A stretch of 64,000 nt of DNA. Origin: Pedobacter sp. HDW13 (GTDB lineage: Bacteria > Bacteroidota > Bacteroidia > Sphingobacteriales > Sphingobacteriaceae). Every line of letters starts with the position of its first letter. The first letter of the stretch is position 1. Below are positions 39,088 through 47,468 of the stretch, piece after piece. The notes beneath the pieces were generated by a model, which saw only the letters and a list, made by a program, of their open reading frames with translations, had not been told where the DNA came from and searched no databases. The position numbers and the translations under genes are program-made. Location of the stretch: assembly GCF_011303555.1 (NCBI RefSeq), contig NZ_CP049868.1:1426001-1490000 (forward strand), in the 5' to 3' direction.

Positions 39088-40830
39088 CTATTGTTCTGTT
39101 TCGATACCCAACTGTTCTTTAACTTCCTTCATCCTGTTCGATACAGAATCCTGGTAAATGGTATCTGTAGTCCTATCCTTGAGCTGTAATTTTAAATCAT
39201 GTAATTCTTCTTCCAGTTTTTGCTTTTTAATTGCTTCTTCTTTTAATTCAGCAACGCATTTCAAACCATCATCGGTCATTACCCAAACACTATAATTGTT
39301 ATGGTCGTTTTCGGTATTGTTACAGCCCCAGGTCCAATAATTGTTAATGTAGCGGTACGAATCTTCTTTCAAAATTAACCTGGTACCTACAGGCACTTCG
39401 AGTATTAACCGTACTTCCTGGTTGCGCCAAATGGTTCCTTTTCTCAATTGAAACCTCGGACTAAAAACTAAGGCAGAATCTTTCAACTCGTAAGCATAAC
39501 TGATGTTCTGGGCATTCTGCAATGCGTTAGAAAAGGTTTTGCCTTGCGATTCATATTTCTGTGTTAAGCGCGAAACACCAGTTTCGCTCTTGTTGATTTC
39601 GATACGAATGTGATTTGGCGAAACAAATGGCCCGTCTTCTAAATCTTCAACTACAACCTGGTGCCTGTTATTGGCATCAAGGTGGTAAGCAATGCTATCT
39701 TCTTTACTAAAATACTTGCTTTTATCAATATCGATTACATAGGCACCATAGGTTTTCAAATCAACGGTCTGTGTTAATTCTGCATGCTGTTTAAATTCTG
39801 ATGATATTTTTGCGGCCTGGTACCCTGTAATCGCCACGCCTACCAACCAGATAATTAACAAGGCAAAAGAAAGTGTTTTATTAATAGCCTGTTTGTTAAA
39901 GGCCACCCTGATAGAGAAAAGCACCAAAGCTAAAATCGGAATAAACAACACAATAAAAGCACCAAATAAAATTATCCCACGGTTGCCGTCATTTACAATC
40001 GAGAATGGGAAATATTCATAAATGCTCGAATCCCAAAAGCCCTGAAAAGCGGCAGTGGTAACAATTAGCGTTAGCAGTAAAAAAGCACCGAAAACCACAA
40101 TAAAACCTGCAATTACTTTAAAAATCACTTTGCCGGTGCCCGATATAAAACGGCCAAGCCACTCAAAAAACTCACCGATAAAAATACCTAAGCGGGCAAA
40201 TAAGGGTTGTGCATGTTTGTTAACTTCGCTTAAACGCTCCTTAACCGCCTGCAGCTCTTCATCCAGGTTCTTTTGAAAACCCTGCAGGTTGGCCGGCTCA
40301 CCTTTCATCTCCATTCTTTCAATGCGCGATTTCGCCTTCGGCATAATAATCCAAAGCAACGCATACACCAACAATCCCGTACCACCCAGAAAAACCGTTA
40401 AAATTGTTGCTAACCTAATCCATTTTGCATCGGCATTAACATAATGTGCAATACCGGCACATACCCCTGCAATAACCCGCTCATCCATATCGCGGTATAA
40501 TTTCTTCTCTGCATACTGATATTCATAAGCACTTTGCGCAACAGGTTCTTCGTCGCCTTCGGCCGTGTTATCAAAATCCTGTACCCTGCCCATCTGTGCA
40601 ATAACCGAATTTACATTGGCTGCATCAACAACCTGCTTTTTCTGCTCTTCCAGTTGCTCGGTTAACAGTTCGGCAATGCGGTTTTCAATATCTGTTACAA
40701 TTTCCAGATCGTCGGCATGGTTGGCGAAATACTGCTTCACTTCGTTCAAATACGCCTTTAAGAGTTCGTAGGCACTTTCTTCAATGTGAATAATCGTGTT
40801 CCCTATATTTATGATGATGGTCTTTTCCAT
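39088..40830 (-). CDS. PspC-domain membrane protein
   Basis: A 580-residue membrane protein. The N-terminal 95 residues are a charged cytoplasmic domain (EKTIIINIGNTIIHIEESAYELLK). A PspC domain follows at about 110-172 (RDMDERVIAGVCAGIAHYV plus one helix ending WIIMPKAKS). Further membrane helices lie near 240-330 and a periplasmic C-terminal domain after 340. In other bacteria PspC takes part in envelope-stress signalling with the phage-shock proteins. It is transcribed with the PadR gene 17 bp upstream. This PadR-PspC pairing is common in Bacteroidota (general knowledge) and suggests the regulator controls it. Confidence 0.9.
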   Translation of the reverse strand: MEKTIIINIGNTIIHIEESAYELLKAYLNEVKQYFANHADDLEIVTDIENRIAELLTEQLEEQKKQVVDAANVNSVIAQMGRVQDFDNTAEGDEEPVAQSAYEYQYAEKKLYRDMDERVIAGVCAGIAHYVNADAKWIRLATILTVFLGGTGLLVYALLWIIMPKAKSRIERMEMKGEPANLQGFQKNLDEELQAVKERLSEVNKHAQPLFARLGIFIGEFFEWLGRFISGTGKVIFKVIAGFIVVFGAFLLLTLIVTTAAFQGFWDSSIYEYFPFSIVNDGNRGIILFGAFIVLFIPILALVLFSIRVAFNKQAINKTLSFALLIIWLVGVAITGYQAAKISSEFKQHAELTQTVDLKTYGAYVIDIDKSKYFSKEDSIAYHLDANNRHQVVVEDLEDGPFVSPNHIRIEINKSETGVSRLTQKYESQGKTFSNALQNAQNISYAYELKDSALVFSPRFQLRKGTIWRNQEVRLILEVPVGTRLILKEDSYRYINNYWTWGCNNTENDHNNYSVWVMTDDGLKCVAELKEEAIKKQKLEEELHDLKLQLKDRTTDTIYQDSVSNRMKEVKEQLGIETEQ

Positions 40831-40847
40831 TTCCTTGTTACTAATGA

Positions 40848-41183
40848 TTATGAATTGGCTCCTTGTTGCGAAACACCTACAGCATAAGCCAGCTCCTGCC
40901 AGGTTTGATCTAATTGCGATAAAATGCCTTTGCCTACTTCGGTTAGGGTATAATATTTACGGGGCGGGCCTGAGGTAGATTCTACCCAGTTGTAGCTTAA
41001 CAAACCATTGTTTTTAAGCCTGGTTAATAATGGATATAATGTGCCCTCAACCACCAATAGTTTTGCCGACCTTAATTCAGCAATAATATCAGAGGCATAA
41101 ATCTCGCCTCTCGAGATGATTGATAAAACACAGTATTCCAGAATTCCCTTCCGCATTTGTGTTTGCGTATTTTCTGCTATCAT
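40848..41183 (-). CDS. PadR-family transcriptional regulator
   Basis: A 111-residue winged-helix repressor. The signature is MRKGILEYCVLSIISRGEIYASDI, then LLVVEGTLYPLLTRLKNNGLLSYNW (recognition helix and wing) and GPPRKYYTLTEVGKGIL. The track from ATG 41183 matches the conserved NTQTQ N-terminus of Bacteroidota homologues; an internal ATG at 41156 is also possible. A candidate -7 element ends only 4 bases before 41183, implying a very short or absent leader. It precedes the PspC gene in the same direction and most likely represses its own operon (inference from family behaviour). Confidence 0.92.
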   Translation of the reverse strand: MIAENTQTQMRKGILEYCVLSIISRGEIYASDIIAELRSAKLLVVEGTLYPLLTRLKNNGLLSYNWVESTSGPPRKYYTLTEVGKGILSQLDQTWQELAYAVGVSQQGANS

Positions 41184-41187
41184 AATA

Positions 41188-41195
41188 CAAAGATA
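41188..41195 (-). promoter_or_regulatory. candidate -7 element of the PadR-PspC operon
   Basis: TATCTTTG on the minus strand matches TAnnTTTG. Its last base is 5 bases from the upstream PadR ATG, so transcription would start at or next to that codon. Either the mRNA is nearly leaderless or the internal ATG at 41156 is used. Confidence 0.5.
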
Positions 41196-41377
41196 TATGT
41201 TTTATAAACTACCATGCAATACATAGTACTAAATAAAACCTAAACATACTCACAAATATCTGATTATTAGAAAATTAATTTTTAATAAAATTTTTGAGAT
41301 TCAAGAAAAAATCTGAAAAAGATGTAGATTTAGATTATTTTTAGCAAAGCAAGACCAGTAATTCTTCGGTTTCAACA

Positions 41378-41520
41378 GTCCTGCTATTGCCCATAGTCCC
41401 GATTTTTTTTGAAGAAAAAAGCCGGAAGCTATATGCCGCCATCGGGTTTAGTTTGCAGGTCCGGTTGGGCTTGGGTTACAGGTTAGTTAACCAATTTAAA
41501 CAGTTTGAATAGTTAAACTA
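41378..41520. repeat. dispersed CCCGAT...ATCGGG repeat and TTAACC words
   Basis: CCATAGTCCCGATTTTTTTTG, AGCCGGAAGCTATATGCCGC and CATCGGGTTTAGTTTGCAGG occupy 41390-41462 and share the CCCGAT/ATCGGG pair and AGCCGG-type words with 56655-56735. TTAACC words follow at 41471-41520. These fill most of the 395-bp gap between PadR and the permease. Confidence 0.45.
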
Positions 41521-41550
41521 TATAAATACTATAGAATTAATATATTTTAA

Positions 41551-41558
41551 TAATTTTG
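41551..41558 (+). promoter_or_regulatory. candidate -7 element of the permease gene
   Basis: TAATTTTG matches TAnnTTTG, 20 bases before the permease ATG. No TTTG lies at a normal -33 distance. Confidence 0.45.
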
Positions 41559-41578
41559 CAGCGTCTTAACTTATTTTC

Positions 41579-43033
41579 ATGAAAAAGTCTATTGCCAGCA
41601 TTGTTGCTGAAGCAAACCAAAGCGGCGAAGGCACGCTTAAAAGAACATTGGGTCCTGTTAACCTCATTTTAATCGGTGTGGGTTTAACCCTCGGTGCCGG
41701 TTTATTTTCCATTACCGGTTTAGCGGCCGCCAACCACTCAGGTCCAGCAGTTACCTTATCGTTCGTAATTGCAGCATTAGGTTGTGGTTTTGCGGCGTTG
41801 TGTTATGCTGAGTTCGCCTCTATGATTCCCGTTGCGGGCAGTGCTTATACCTACTCTTATGCCACCATGGGTGAGCTTTTTGCCTGGATTATTGGTTGGG
41901 ATCTGGTGCTCGAATACTCAGTTGGCTGTGCTACCGTGGCCATTAGCTGGTCGCAGTATTTAACCAAATTCTTAGCCAGCTTACATATTTACCTGCCCGC
42001 ACAGCTCACCCTATCGCCGTTCGAAACAGCTAAACTGGCTGATGGTTCTACCGTAAACGGCATTATTAATATTCCGGCCGCCCTGGTAGTAGTACTTATG
42101 ACAGCTATCCTCATTCGTGGTACGAAAGGATCGGCTATTGTGAATGGTATTATTGTGTTTTTAAAGGTGGGCGTTGTACTGGTCTTCATTGCACTGGGCT
42201 GGCATTATATCGATCCTGCTAATTATCATCCGTACATCCCTCAAAATACCGGCACTTTTGGTCAGTTTGGCTGGAGTGGTGTATTGCGGGGTGCAGGACT
42301 GGTGTTTTTCGTATTCATCGGTTTCGATGCTGTAGCTGCTTCAGCTCAGGAAACCAAAAACCCAGCCCGCGATTTACCCATCGGTATTATTGGTTCTCTG
42401 GTAGTATGTACTGTTTTATTTGGTTTGTTTGGCCACGTGATGACAGGTTTGGCCAATTATAAAGAATTTGCCAACAGTGGTGCACCTGTAGCCATCGCTA
42501 TCGAAAAAACACCTTATGCCTGGCTGAGTCAAGCTATTATTTTAGCCATTTTAATTGGCTATACCTCCGTAATCCTGATCGATTTAATGGCGCAATCGCG
42601 CATGTTTTATTCTATCAGTAAAGATGGACTGCTCCCCAAAATGTTTTCGGATGTACATACCAAATTTAAAACGCCTTATAAGTCCAACATCATTCTTTGC
42701 GTATTTATCGGGTTGTTTGCTGCATTTGTACCCATGAACGTGGTTGGCGAGATGACCAGTATTGGTACGCTATTGGCTTTTCTGATGGTGTGCGTAGGCA
42801 TACTAATCTTGCGAAAAACCAATCCCGATGCTAAGCGTCCTTTCAAAGTTCCATTGGTTCCGCTAATTCCTATTCTGGGTATATTAACCTGTATTGCTAT
42901 GATGGTATTTTTACCATGGGAAACCTGGTTAAGACTGGCAGTTTGGTTAATTATTGGATTGGCCATTTACTTTTGGTACGGTAAAAAGAACAGCAAACTG
43001 AGGGCAGGCAATGATGAAGTTTCGCCACTTTAG
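41579..43033 (+). CDS. APC-family amino-acid permease
   Basis: A 484-residue inner-membrane transporter with about 12 hydrophobic segments. The first helix has the APC signature ILIGVGLTLGAGLFSITGLAA (unwound Gly-rich region that binds the amino group). Later segments are EFASMIPVAGSAYTYSYATMGE and FFVFIGFDAVAASAQETKNPARDLPIGI, both characteristic of cationic amino acid transporter-like APC members. It probably imports an amino acid by proton symport or exchange. The substrate cannot be told from sequence. A strong terminator follows at 43079. Confidence 0.93.
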   Translation: MKKSIASIVAEANQSGEGTLKRTLGPVNLILIGVGLTLGAGLFSITGLAAANHSGPAVTLSFVIAALGCGFAALCYAEFASMIPVAGSAYTYSYATMGELFAWIIGWDLVLEYSVGCATVAISWSQYLTKFLASLHIYLPAQLTLSPFETAKLADGSTVNGIINIPAALVVVLMTAILIRGTKGSAIVNGIIVFLKVGVVLVFIALGWHYIDPANYHPYIPQNTGTFGQFGWSGVLRGAGLVFFVFIGFDAVAASAQETKNPARDLPIGIIGSLVVCTVLFGLFGHVMTGLANYKEFANSGAPVAIAIEKTPYAWLSQAIILAILIGYTSVILIDLMAQSRMFYSISKDGLLPKMFSDVHTKFKTPYKSNIILCVFIGLFAAFVPMNVVGEMTSIGTLLAFLMVCVGILILRKTNPDAKRPFKVPLVPLIPILGILTCIAMMVFLPWETWLRLAVWLIIGLAIYFWYGKKNSKLRAGNDEVSPL

Positions 43034-43078
43034 CATCAGCATTTGGGTTCTTAATAAATTCATTATCATATACACGAT

Positions 43079-43116
43079 GCGATTAAGCTGTTTGGTTTTC
43101 TGTACAGCTTAATCGC
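43079..43116 (+). terminator. terminator hairpin after the permease gene
   Basis: GCGATTAAGCTGT pairs perfectly (13 bp) with ACAGCTTAATCGC around a 12-base loop, 46 bp after the stop. The tail is AATATTTTAG. Confidence 0.75.
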
Positions 43117-43260
43117 AATATTTTAGTACCATTTCCAATGTGCTTGCGTAAACTGTAAATCGTTGAACATAAACTGCGTAAGTTATTCACAATTCCACAT
43201 TTTTTAGTTTTTTTGGCTTGGGTTTTGTCTTAAGGTATTTAACCTATAAAACTCAATCTC

Positions 43261-43425
43261 ATGCTCATTAAACTACACACCCCCATATTCAGGTTTTCCA
43301 GGCATAAAAGCGAAACCATAAAAAAAACTCCTGTACAGCTTACTAGGGCGCAATGGATTACCGCCGATAGAATTGTAATTGCTGTAATGTTTATTGCCAC
43401 CATTTTAGGTGCAATTTTATTCTAA
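43261..43425 (+). CDS. possible small single-pass membrane protein
   Basis: A 54-codon frame from ATG 43261 starts with a basic, polar half (MLIKLHTPIFRFSRHKSETI) and ends in a hydrophobic helix (IVIAVMFIATILGAILF). The layout is that of small membrane proteins, and the codon usage is normal. No homologue is recognised and no neighbour explains it, so it may be spurious. The frame stop is 15 bp before the 3' end of the oppositely oriented oxidoreductase gene. Confidence 0.35.
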   Translation: MLIKLHTPIFRFSRHKSETIKKTPVQLTRAQWITADRIVIAVMFIATILGAILF

Positions 43426-43440
43426 ATTTCAGATGGACAA

Positions 43441-44337
43441 TCAAAAATCTTCTGAAATCATTTCTTTATTCAGCATTACTGCAGCCATAGTGCCTGTTGC
43501 TGTTATTACCGACAACGACCTGAACATGGTTGTGCAATCTCCTGCTGCATAAACTCCTTTTGCAGTAGTTTGCTGCTGCTCATTAACCTTTATCGTATTC
43601 AATTCTGTTAGTTCAAAATTTAGCTGCTGATCAAAATCTACCTGCTGTTTTACATCTGCCCTTGCATACACTGCTTTTAGTGCCAATTTTTCTCCATTAG
43701 CAAATACTACCTGCTGCAAATCACCATTTGTATGCTCAAATTCAACAATTTCATCTTCTACAATCTGAATTGACTTAGCTTTTAGCTTTTCTGTTTGCTC
43801 GGCTGTTAACTCCGATTTACCATTGGTAAGCAGGGTTAAATCCTTATTCCATAAATGGAGGTTTTTAGCCATATCAAAGGCGTGCTCTCCATTCATCATT
43901 AATCCAATCTTTTCTCCCTTCACTTCGTAACCATGACAGTAAGGGCAATGGATTACCGAGATAGCCCAGCATTCGGCTAAACCTTTAATATCTGGCAATA
44001 CGTCTTTTAAGCCTGTTGCAATAATCAATTTTCTAGCCGAAAAACTTTCGCCACTCTCCTGCCCAACTGTAAATCCATTAGTTATTTGGCTGGCGGACGA
44101 TGCTTTACCTGCCAAAAATTTTACCGTCGGATATTTCAATACCTCAGCTTTGGCCTGGGCCGCAATCTCGGCCGGTTTATCGCCATCGTGTGTTAAAAAA
44201 TTGTGCGAATGTGGGGTTTGCCGGTTACAGGGCTCGCCACTATCGATAATTAATACCGTTCTTGTTGCCCGGGCTAAAGTAAGCCCGGCAGATAAACCGG
44301 CATAACTACCGCCAATTATAATTACATCAAAATCCAT
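43441..44337 (-). CDS. thioredoxin-reductase-like FAD/NAD(P)-dependent oxidoreductase
   Basis: A 298-residue flavoprotein of the thioredoxin reductase fold: FAD-binding DVIIIGGSYAGLSAGLTLAR at the N-terminus, HCPYCHGYEVKGE (a CxxC motif at about 133-136) in the middle, and AAGDCTTMFRS near 260. The NAD(P)-binding glycine motif after the CxxC is weak (GEKIGLMMNGEHAFDM). This is typical of thioredoxin-reductase-like proteins found with bacterial biosynthetic enzymes rather than the housekeeping enzyme. It is the last gene (3') of a run with a methyltransferase and a UbiA-like protein, spaced by 68 bp. Substrate unknown. Confidence 0.85.
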   Translation of the reverse strand: MDFDVIIIGGSYAGLSAGLTLARATRTVLIIDSGEPCNRQTPHSHNFLTHDGDKPAEIAAQAKAEVLKYPTVKFLAGKASSASQITNGFTVGQESGESFSARKLIIATGLKDVLPDIKGLAECWAISVIHCPYCHGYEVKGEKIGLMMNGEHAFDMAKNLHLWNKDLTLLTNGKSELTAEQTEKLKAKSIQIVEDEIVEFEHTNGDLQQVVFANGEKLALKAVYARADVKQQVDFDQQLNFELTELNTIKVNEQQQTTAKGVYAAGDCTTMFRSLSVITATGTMAAVMLNKEMISEDF

Positions 44338-44405
44338 ATCTATTTCTTTGAAACAAAAATCAGCAAAGACTTTATTAAATGCAATAAAGTTGCACTAAAC
44401 AAGTG

Positions 44406-45032
44406 TCATTTTTTAAATACCGTGGCCTTAATGAAGCTTCCGTAGTAAAAACGCACTTCCTTCACTTCATAATCTTTACTTAAAAAATAAGGCTGCATAT
44501 CAATCAGGCTACTGGCTTCTACAATGCGCAGCAGTTTAAAAAACCTATACATCAATTTAAGCAACAGCAATTTCCACCATTTACCATTGTTTTTGTTCAG
44601 CGCAAAATCAACTAAAAACCATATCCCGTTTTTCTTCAAACATCCATCTAACAATTCAAATACCTTTCCGGCCCTTTCCATCGAAAAATTATCGAACAGA
44701 AATGGAGTAAGCACCACATCAAATTGTGTTTCGGTTGTAAATGTTTCTATGCCCTGGTTTAAAAATACTACTTCGGTGCCGCCATAATTTCTGGCTTTCG
44801 AAAGCGCAATCATTTTAGCTGAAATTTCTACATAAACTATTTTTAGCCCGTCGGGGTACACTTTTGCCAGTTCTTCTAAAATCCAACCTGTTCCACCACC
44901 TACAATCAGCACATTACTATTTTTTTGGATATAATGCAGTTGATTGACCTGTGCATTTACCTGTGCCTTAAAAAACACCAAACGGCTTAAGGTATCGTAA
45001 TGTCTGGCTATTCTATCGTAGTTGTTATTCAT
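44406..45032 (-). CDS. class I SAM-dependent methyltransferase
   Basis: A 208-residue methyltransferase with the SAM-binding motif VLIVGGGTGWILEEL (about residues 40-54), an acidic motif II position (KIVYVEISAKMIAL, about 78) and LTPFLFDNFS (about 110) as motif IV. The N-terminal YDRIARHYDTLSRLVFF is common in the UbiE-like methyltransferases. Acceptor unknown. Neighbouring genes encode an FAD enzyme and a UbiA-like membrane protein. Together these could modify a lipid or quinone, but no further evidence supports that. Confidence 0.85.
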   Translation of the reverse strand: MNNNYDRIARHYDTLSRLVFFKAQVNAQVNQLHYIQKNSNVLIVGGGTGWILEELAKVYPDGLKIVYVEISAKMIALSKARNYGGTEVVFLNQGIETFTTETQFDVVLTPFLFDNFSMERAGKVFELLDGCLKKNGIWFLVDFALNKNNGKWWKLLLLKLMYRFFKLLRIVEASSLIDMQPYFLSKDYEVKEVRFYYGSFIKATVFKK

Positions 45033-45033
45033 G

Positions 45034-45116
45034 TTGGTTAATTGTTTAAATTGTACAAATCGGTTAATCCTATTTACTAAAAATTAACCCGTTAACCGAT
45101 TACAACAGTCAACCAT
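45034..45116. repeat. TTAACC words between methyltransferase and UbiA-like genes
   Basis: GTTGGTTAATTGTTTAAATTG, CGGTTAATCC, TTAACCCGTTAACCGATT and CAGTCAACC fill the 84-bp gap. It belongs to the same word family as 1-60. Confidence 0.5.
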
Positions 45117-46028
45117 CTACCTTACAAATTGCATCCCTATTATTCCGCAAAGCGCTTTAAACAAAATTAGTCCATCAATTACCATTAAATAATAAAGTAT
45201 GTTTTTTCGGCGGTGCATAGAATAGGCCACATAAATGGTCAATATAAACGGTAGCACATTACAGAAAACCAATGGCCAGGCAAAACCTTTATAACTGGCA
45301 AATATACCCAGAGATATTAAACCGATAATTAACAGGGGGATCAGGATATTGAAAATAGTTCTTCTTAGTCCATAGCGCACTACAAAAGTCCTTAAATGCC
45401 TGTTCGCGTCGGTTGGGTAATCTTTAATATCGAAAATGATGGCATTTACGGTACAAAACATCCAGTTTTTAATAAATAGCCAGGTCCATAATATAGAATC
45501 GTGGTAACCTATCCCCGTTTCGATTTTGAGCATGATAAGCGGCAGTACATTGGCACAGCATGCCCATACAAAGCCAATAACAAAAGCCTTTAACCAGCCG
45601 GTATTGCGCAGGTTAAATTTCAAAAACGACCGTGGTAACAAGCCATAATACAATCCTCCGGCAGTTACAATAATCAGTATCGCTATCCAGTAGCTTAGTG
45701 GCAAGGCCAAAAAGTGATTTAAATTCTGATAAATGAGGTTTACAGCCAGCAACATACAGCTGATAAAAAGTACTGCCTGACTGTAATTAATAAACCGTTT
45801 ATGCTTAAAATACCACTGGTTACGCGGATTGGTTGTAGATGGCTTTGTAGACACCTTATTATAGGCATAAGTATAATAAATTGTTGGTGCCAGGAAAAGC
45901 AGGAGATAATAATTTAACGAGTTAAAAGGCACCCTCAGCTGTACAGTAGCTTCGATGGTTAAGGCAACAGCCAGAATACCAACAAAGTAGTTTCCGAAAA
46001 ATATGAACCTAATTATTTTACCGAGCAT
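45117..46028 (-). CDS. divergent UbiA-like prenyltransferase-fold membrane protein
   Basis: A 303-residue protein with about nine membrane segments. The segment NAIIFDIKDYPTDANRHLRT (about residues 194-213) matches the second Asp-rich motif of UbiA prenyltransferases (DxxxD with following R/K). The first motif (NDxxDxxxD) is not apparent; its equivalent region reads YYTYAYNKVSTKP. The family attaches a prenyl chain to an aromatic acceptor. Loss of one Asp motif makes activity uncertain, so it may be a UbiA-like protein with another role. It lies in line with a methyltransferase and a flavoprotein. Confidence 0.75.
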   Translation of the reverse strand: MLGKIIRFIFFGNYFVGILAVALTIEATVQLRVPFNSLNYYLLLFLAPTIYYTYAYNKVSTKPSTTNPRNQWYFKHKRFINYSQAVLFISCMLLAVNLIYQNLNHFLALPLSYWIAILIIVTAGGLYYGLLPRSFLKFNLRNTGWLKAFVIGFVWACCANVLPLIMLKIETGIGYHDSILWTWLFIKNWMFCTVNAIIFDIKDYPTDANRHLRTFVVRYGLRRTIFNILIPLLIIGLISLGIFASYKGFAWPLVFCNVLPFILTIYVAYSMHRRKNILYYLMVIDGLILFKALCGIIGMQFVR

Positions 46029-46162
46029 TGCAGCTGTTCTTTATCCGGCCAATTTCGGATATATAATTGAATAAGGTAAATAATTGGGTTAAAATATAAC
46101 GGATTAGGTTGATGTGTTGCGGCCTTATGCAAATCTCGTTCTCAAATACCGTCTCGAAGTCT

Positions 46163-46276
46163 CGTCATTTCGAGCGAAGTACAACGCAGCCGAGAAATCT
46201 TTTATAGATCTCTCCCCGCCTGTACGGAGAGGCATTCTACTGTGCTTCATCCGATACCAATCAGATCGAGATGACG
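46163..46276. repeat. dispersed CGTCATTTCGAGCGAAGT repeat
   Basis: The element starts with CGTCATTTCGAGCGAAGT, continues AGCCGAGAAATCT and ends in CGAGATGACG, giving inverted ends CGTCATTTCGA/TCGAGATGACG. One arm resembles the palindrome at 39028-39071 and the fragment at 2104-2152. This element fills most of the 302-bp gap between the UbiA-like gene and tRNA-Val. Confidence 0.6.
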
Positions 46277-46294
46277 TTTACCTGGAAAAATCCA

Positions 46295-46328
46295 CAAAAA
46301 AAGCCTTCCAGTTATACTGAAAGGCTTT
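46295..46328 (-). terminator. terminator directly after the first tRNA-Val
   Basis: On the minus strand AAAGCCTTTCAG pairs with CTGGAAGGCTTT (12 bp, one G-U) and is followed by a run of T. Its first base is the last base of the tRNA CCA end. Confidence 0.75.
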
Positions 46329-46330
46329 GG

Positions 46331-46405
46331 TGGGAAATGAGGGGTTCGAACCCCCGACCCCCTCGGTGTAAACGAGGTGCTCTGAACCAGCTGAGCTAAT
46401 TTCCC
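46331..46405 (-). tRNA. tRNA-Val (TAC), copy A
   Basis: The minus strand shows a full cloverleaf with 5' GGGAAAT, D-arm AGCTCAGCTGGTTCAGAGC, anticodon arm CCTCG-TTTACAC-CGAGG with anticodon TAC (46368-46370), T-arm GGGGGTTCGAACCCCT and acceptor ATTTCCC, followed by an encoded CCA at 46328-46330. The anticodon reads GTA (valine). The transcript runs from 46405 to 46331. Confidence 0.95.
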
Positions 46406-46422
46406 TGGTGAGTATTGCAATT

Positions 46423-46451
46423 AAAAATCTTTTCAACTCCTTGAAAAGATT
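46423..46451 (-). terminator. terminator directly after the second tRNA-Val
   Basis: On the minus strand AATCTTTTCAA pairs perfectly with TTGAAAAGATT around GGAG, followed by TTT. It begins at the last base of the CCA end of copy B. Confidence 0.65.
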
Positions 46452-46453
46452 GG

Positions 46454-46528
46454 TGGGAAATGAGGGGTTCGAACCCCCGACCCCCTCGGTGTAAACGAGG
46501 TGCTCTGAACCAGCTGAGCTAATTTCCC
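46454..46528 (-). tRNA. tRNA-Val (TAC), copy B
   Basis: Identical in sequence to copy A, including the encoded CCA (46451-46453), with anticodon TAC at 46491-46493. The two genes are tandem with a 123-bp period. Each is followed at once by its own hairpin terminator. Confidence 0.95.
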
Positions 46529-46621
46529 TTTTGTATTTTGTCAATTTAATGCCCCGCTCTCCGTTTGGGAATGCAAATATAGCGCTATAAAACTGTTCTG
46601 CAAATCTTTTTTTCTTTTTTT

Positions 46622-47347
46622 TCAGCTAAGCAAAGTTTCGAGGATTTTATGCGACTGAACAGCGCCAAACGACGCCGTATGTAAGGTATAGAAAACCAAT
46701 ATCTTATCTAACAAAAACCTGCGTTGGCTATTGGCTAATTTTATTTCAGAATTTTTTTCGAGCGGGGTATTAAAAAGCGTAATAAACTGTAAAGCATCGT
46801 CTAGTTGCAGGTAATTGGCATGAATGGGCACCCGCGAAAAGAACTCTCCCTCCTGCAAATCGAAGTAAATCTGGTCAGTTCTTCTTTTTTCGTTTGGTGC
46901 AAAACCTAAAAAACGGGTCAGCTTTAGCAAAAACGACAGGTGAAAATTCGGACTGATTTCTTCTACCTCATCAAACCAGGCCACCGAATTGAAAATATAA
47001 TCAAACAGATCTTCATCTGCCGATTGTTGCCTGATGCTCTTATACAATACTTCGTTAAGGAAAATAACGATACTAGTTTTCACCATATCGTAAGGAATGC
47101 TCTTAAAAACCGGCGTTTGTCGCACTTCCGATACCCGTTGCATATTGGTATTGGCTTTGTGATACACCACCATATCGAGCAAATGGAGCGACTGGAGCAT
47201 GTTCATCTTAATCTTCGCCTTTGGCTTTTTAACGCCATTTATCAGGTAAGACTGCATGCCAAATTTATCGGTAAGTACCTGCACAATCACACTACTTTCG
47301 CTGTAATTGGTAGTCTTTAAAACAATCCCTCTAACTTTATGCAACAT
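46622..47347 (-). CDS. recO: DNA repair protein RecO
   Basis: A 241-residue RecO, which loads RecA on single-stranded DNA coated with SSB and acts with RecR in gap repair. The N-terminal OB-fold starts MLHKVRGIVLKTTNYSESS and continues VQVLTDKFGMQSYLINGVKK, as in other Bacteroidota RecO proteins. The helical C-terminal part includes LDDALQFITLFNTP. Length is normal. The start and a candidate promoter (47367-47374) lie in the divergent gap to the MMPL gene. Confidence 0.95.
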   Translation of the reverse strand: MLHKVRGIVLKTTNYSESSVIVQVLTDKFGMQSYLINGVKKPKAKIKMNMLQSLHLLDMVVYHKANTNMQRVSEVRQTPVFKSIPYDMVKTSIVIFLNEVLYKSIRQQSADEDLFDYIFNSVAWFDEVEEISPNFHLSFLLKLTRFLGFAPNEKRRTDQIYFDLQEGEFFSRVPIHANYLQLDDALQFITLFNTPLEKNSEIKLANSQRRFLLDKILVFYTLHTASFGAVQSHKILETLLS

Positions 47348-47366
47348 GCGTTTAAAACATTTTTTT

Positions 47367-47374
47367 CAAAAGTA
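47367..47374 (-). promoter_or_regulatory. candidate recO -7 element
   Basis: TACTTTTG on the minus strand matches TAnnTTTG, 20 bases before the recO ATG. TTTG occurs upstream but not at a well-fitting spacing. Confidence 0.45.
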
Positions 47375-47429
47375 TGTTATTTGTGCAAATTTAATTGTGC
47401 AAAAAGTAATCACGTTTTACAAATAAGAT

Positions 47430-47437
47430 TAGTTTTG
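47430..47437 (+). promoter_or_regulatory. candidate promoter element of the MMPL gene
   Basis: TAGTTTTG matches TAnnTTTG, 31 bases before the ATG. It is divergent from the recO element at 47367-47374. Confidence 0.45.
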
Positions 47438-47468
47438 CCGTTAATATTATCATTAAAAAAAGCTGCAC

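Noticed and set aside
46331..46528. Integration of a mobile element at the tRNA genes
   Set aside because: No integrase, truncated tRNA copy or flanking att-like repeat is visible nearby.
46278..46544. 88-codon frame containing a repeated segment, and the 78-bp direct repeat as a possible CRISPR or mobile repeat
   Set aside because: The repeat is two tRNA-Val genes with complete cloverleaves; the open frame is their shadow.
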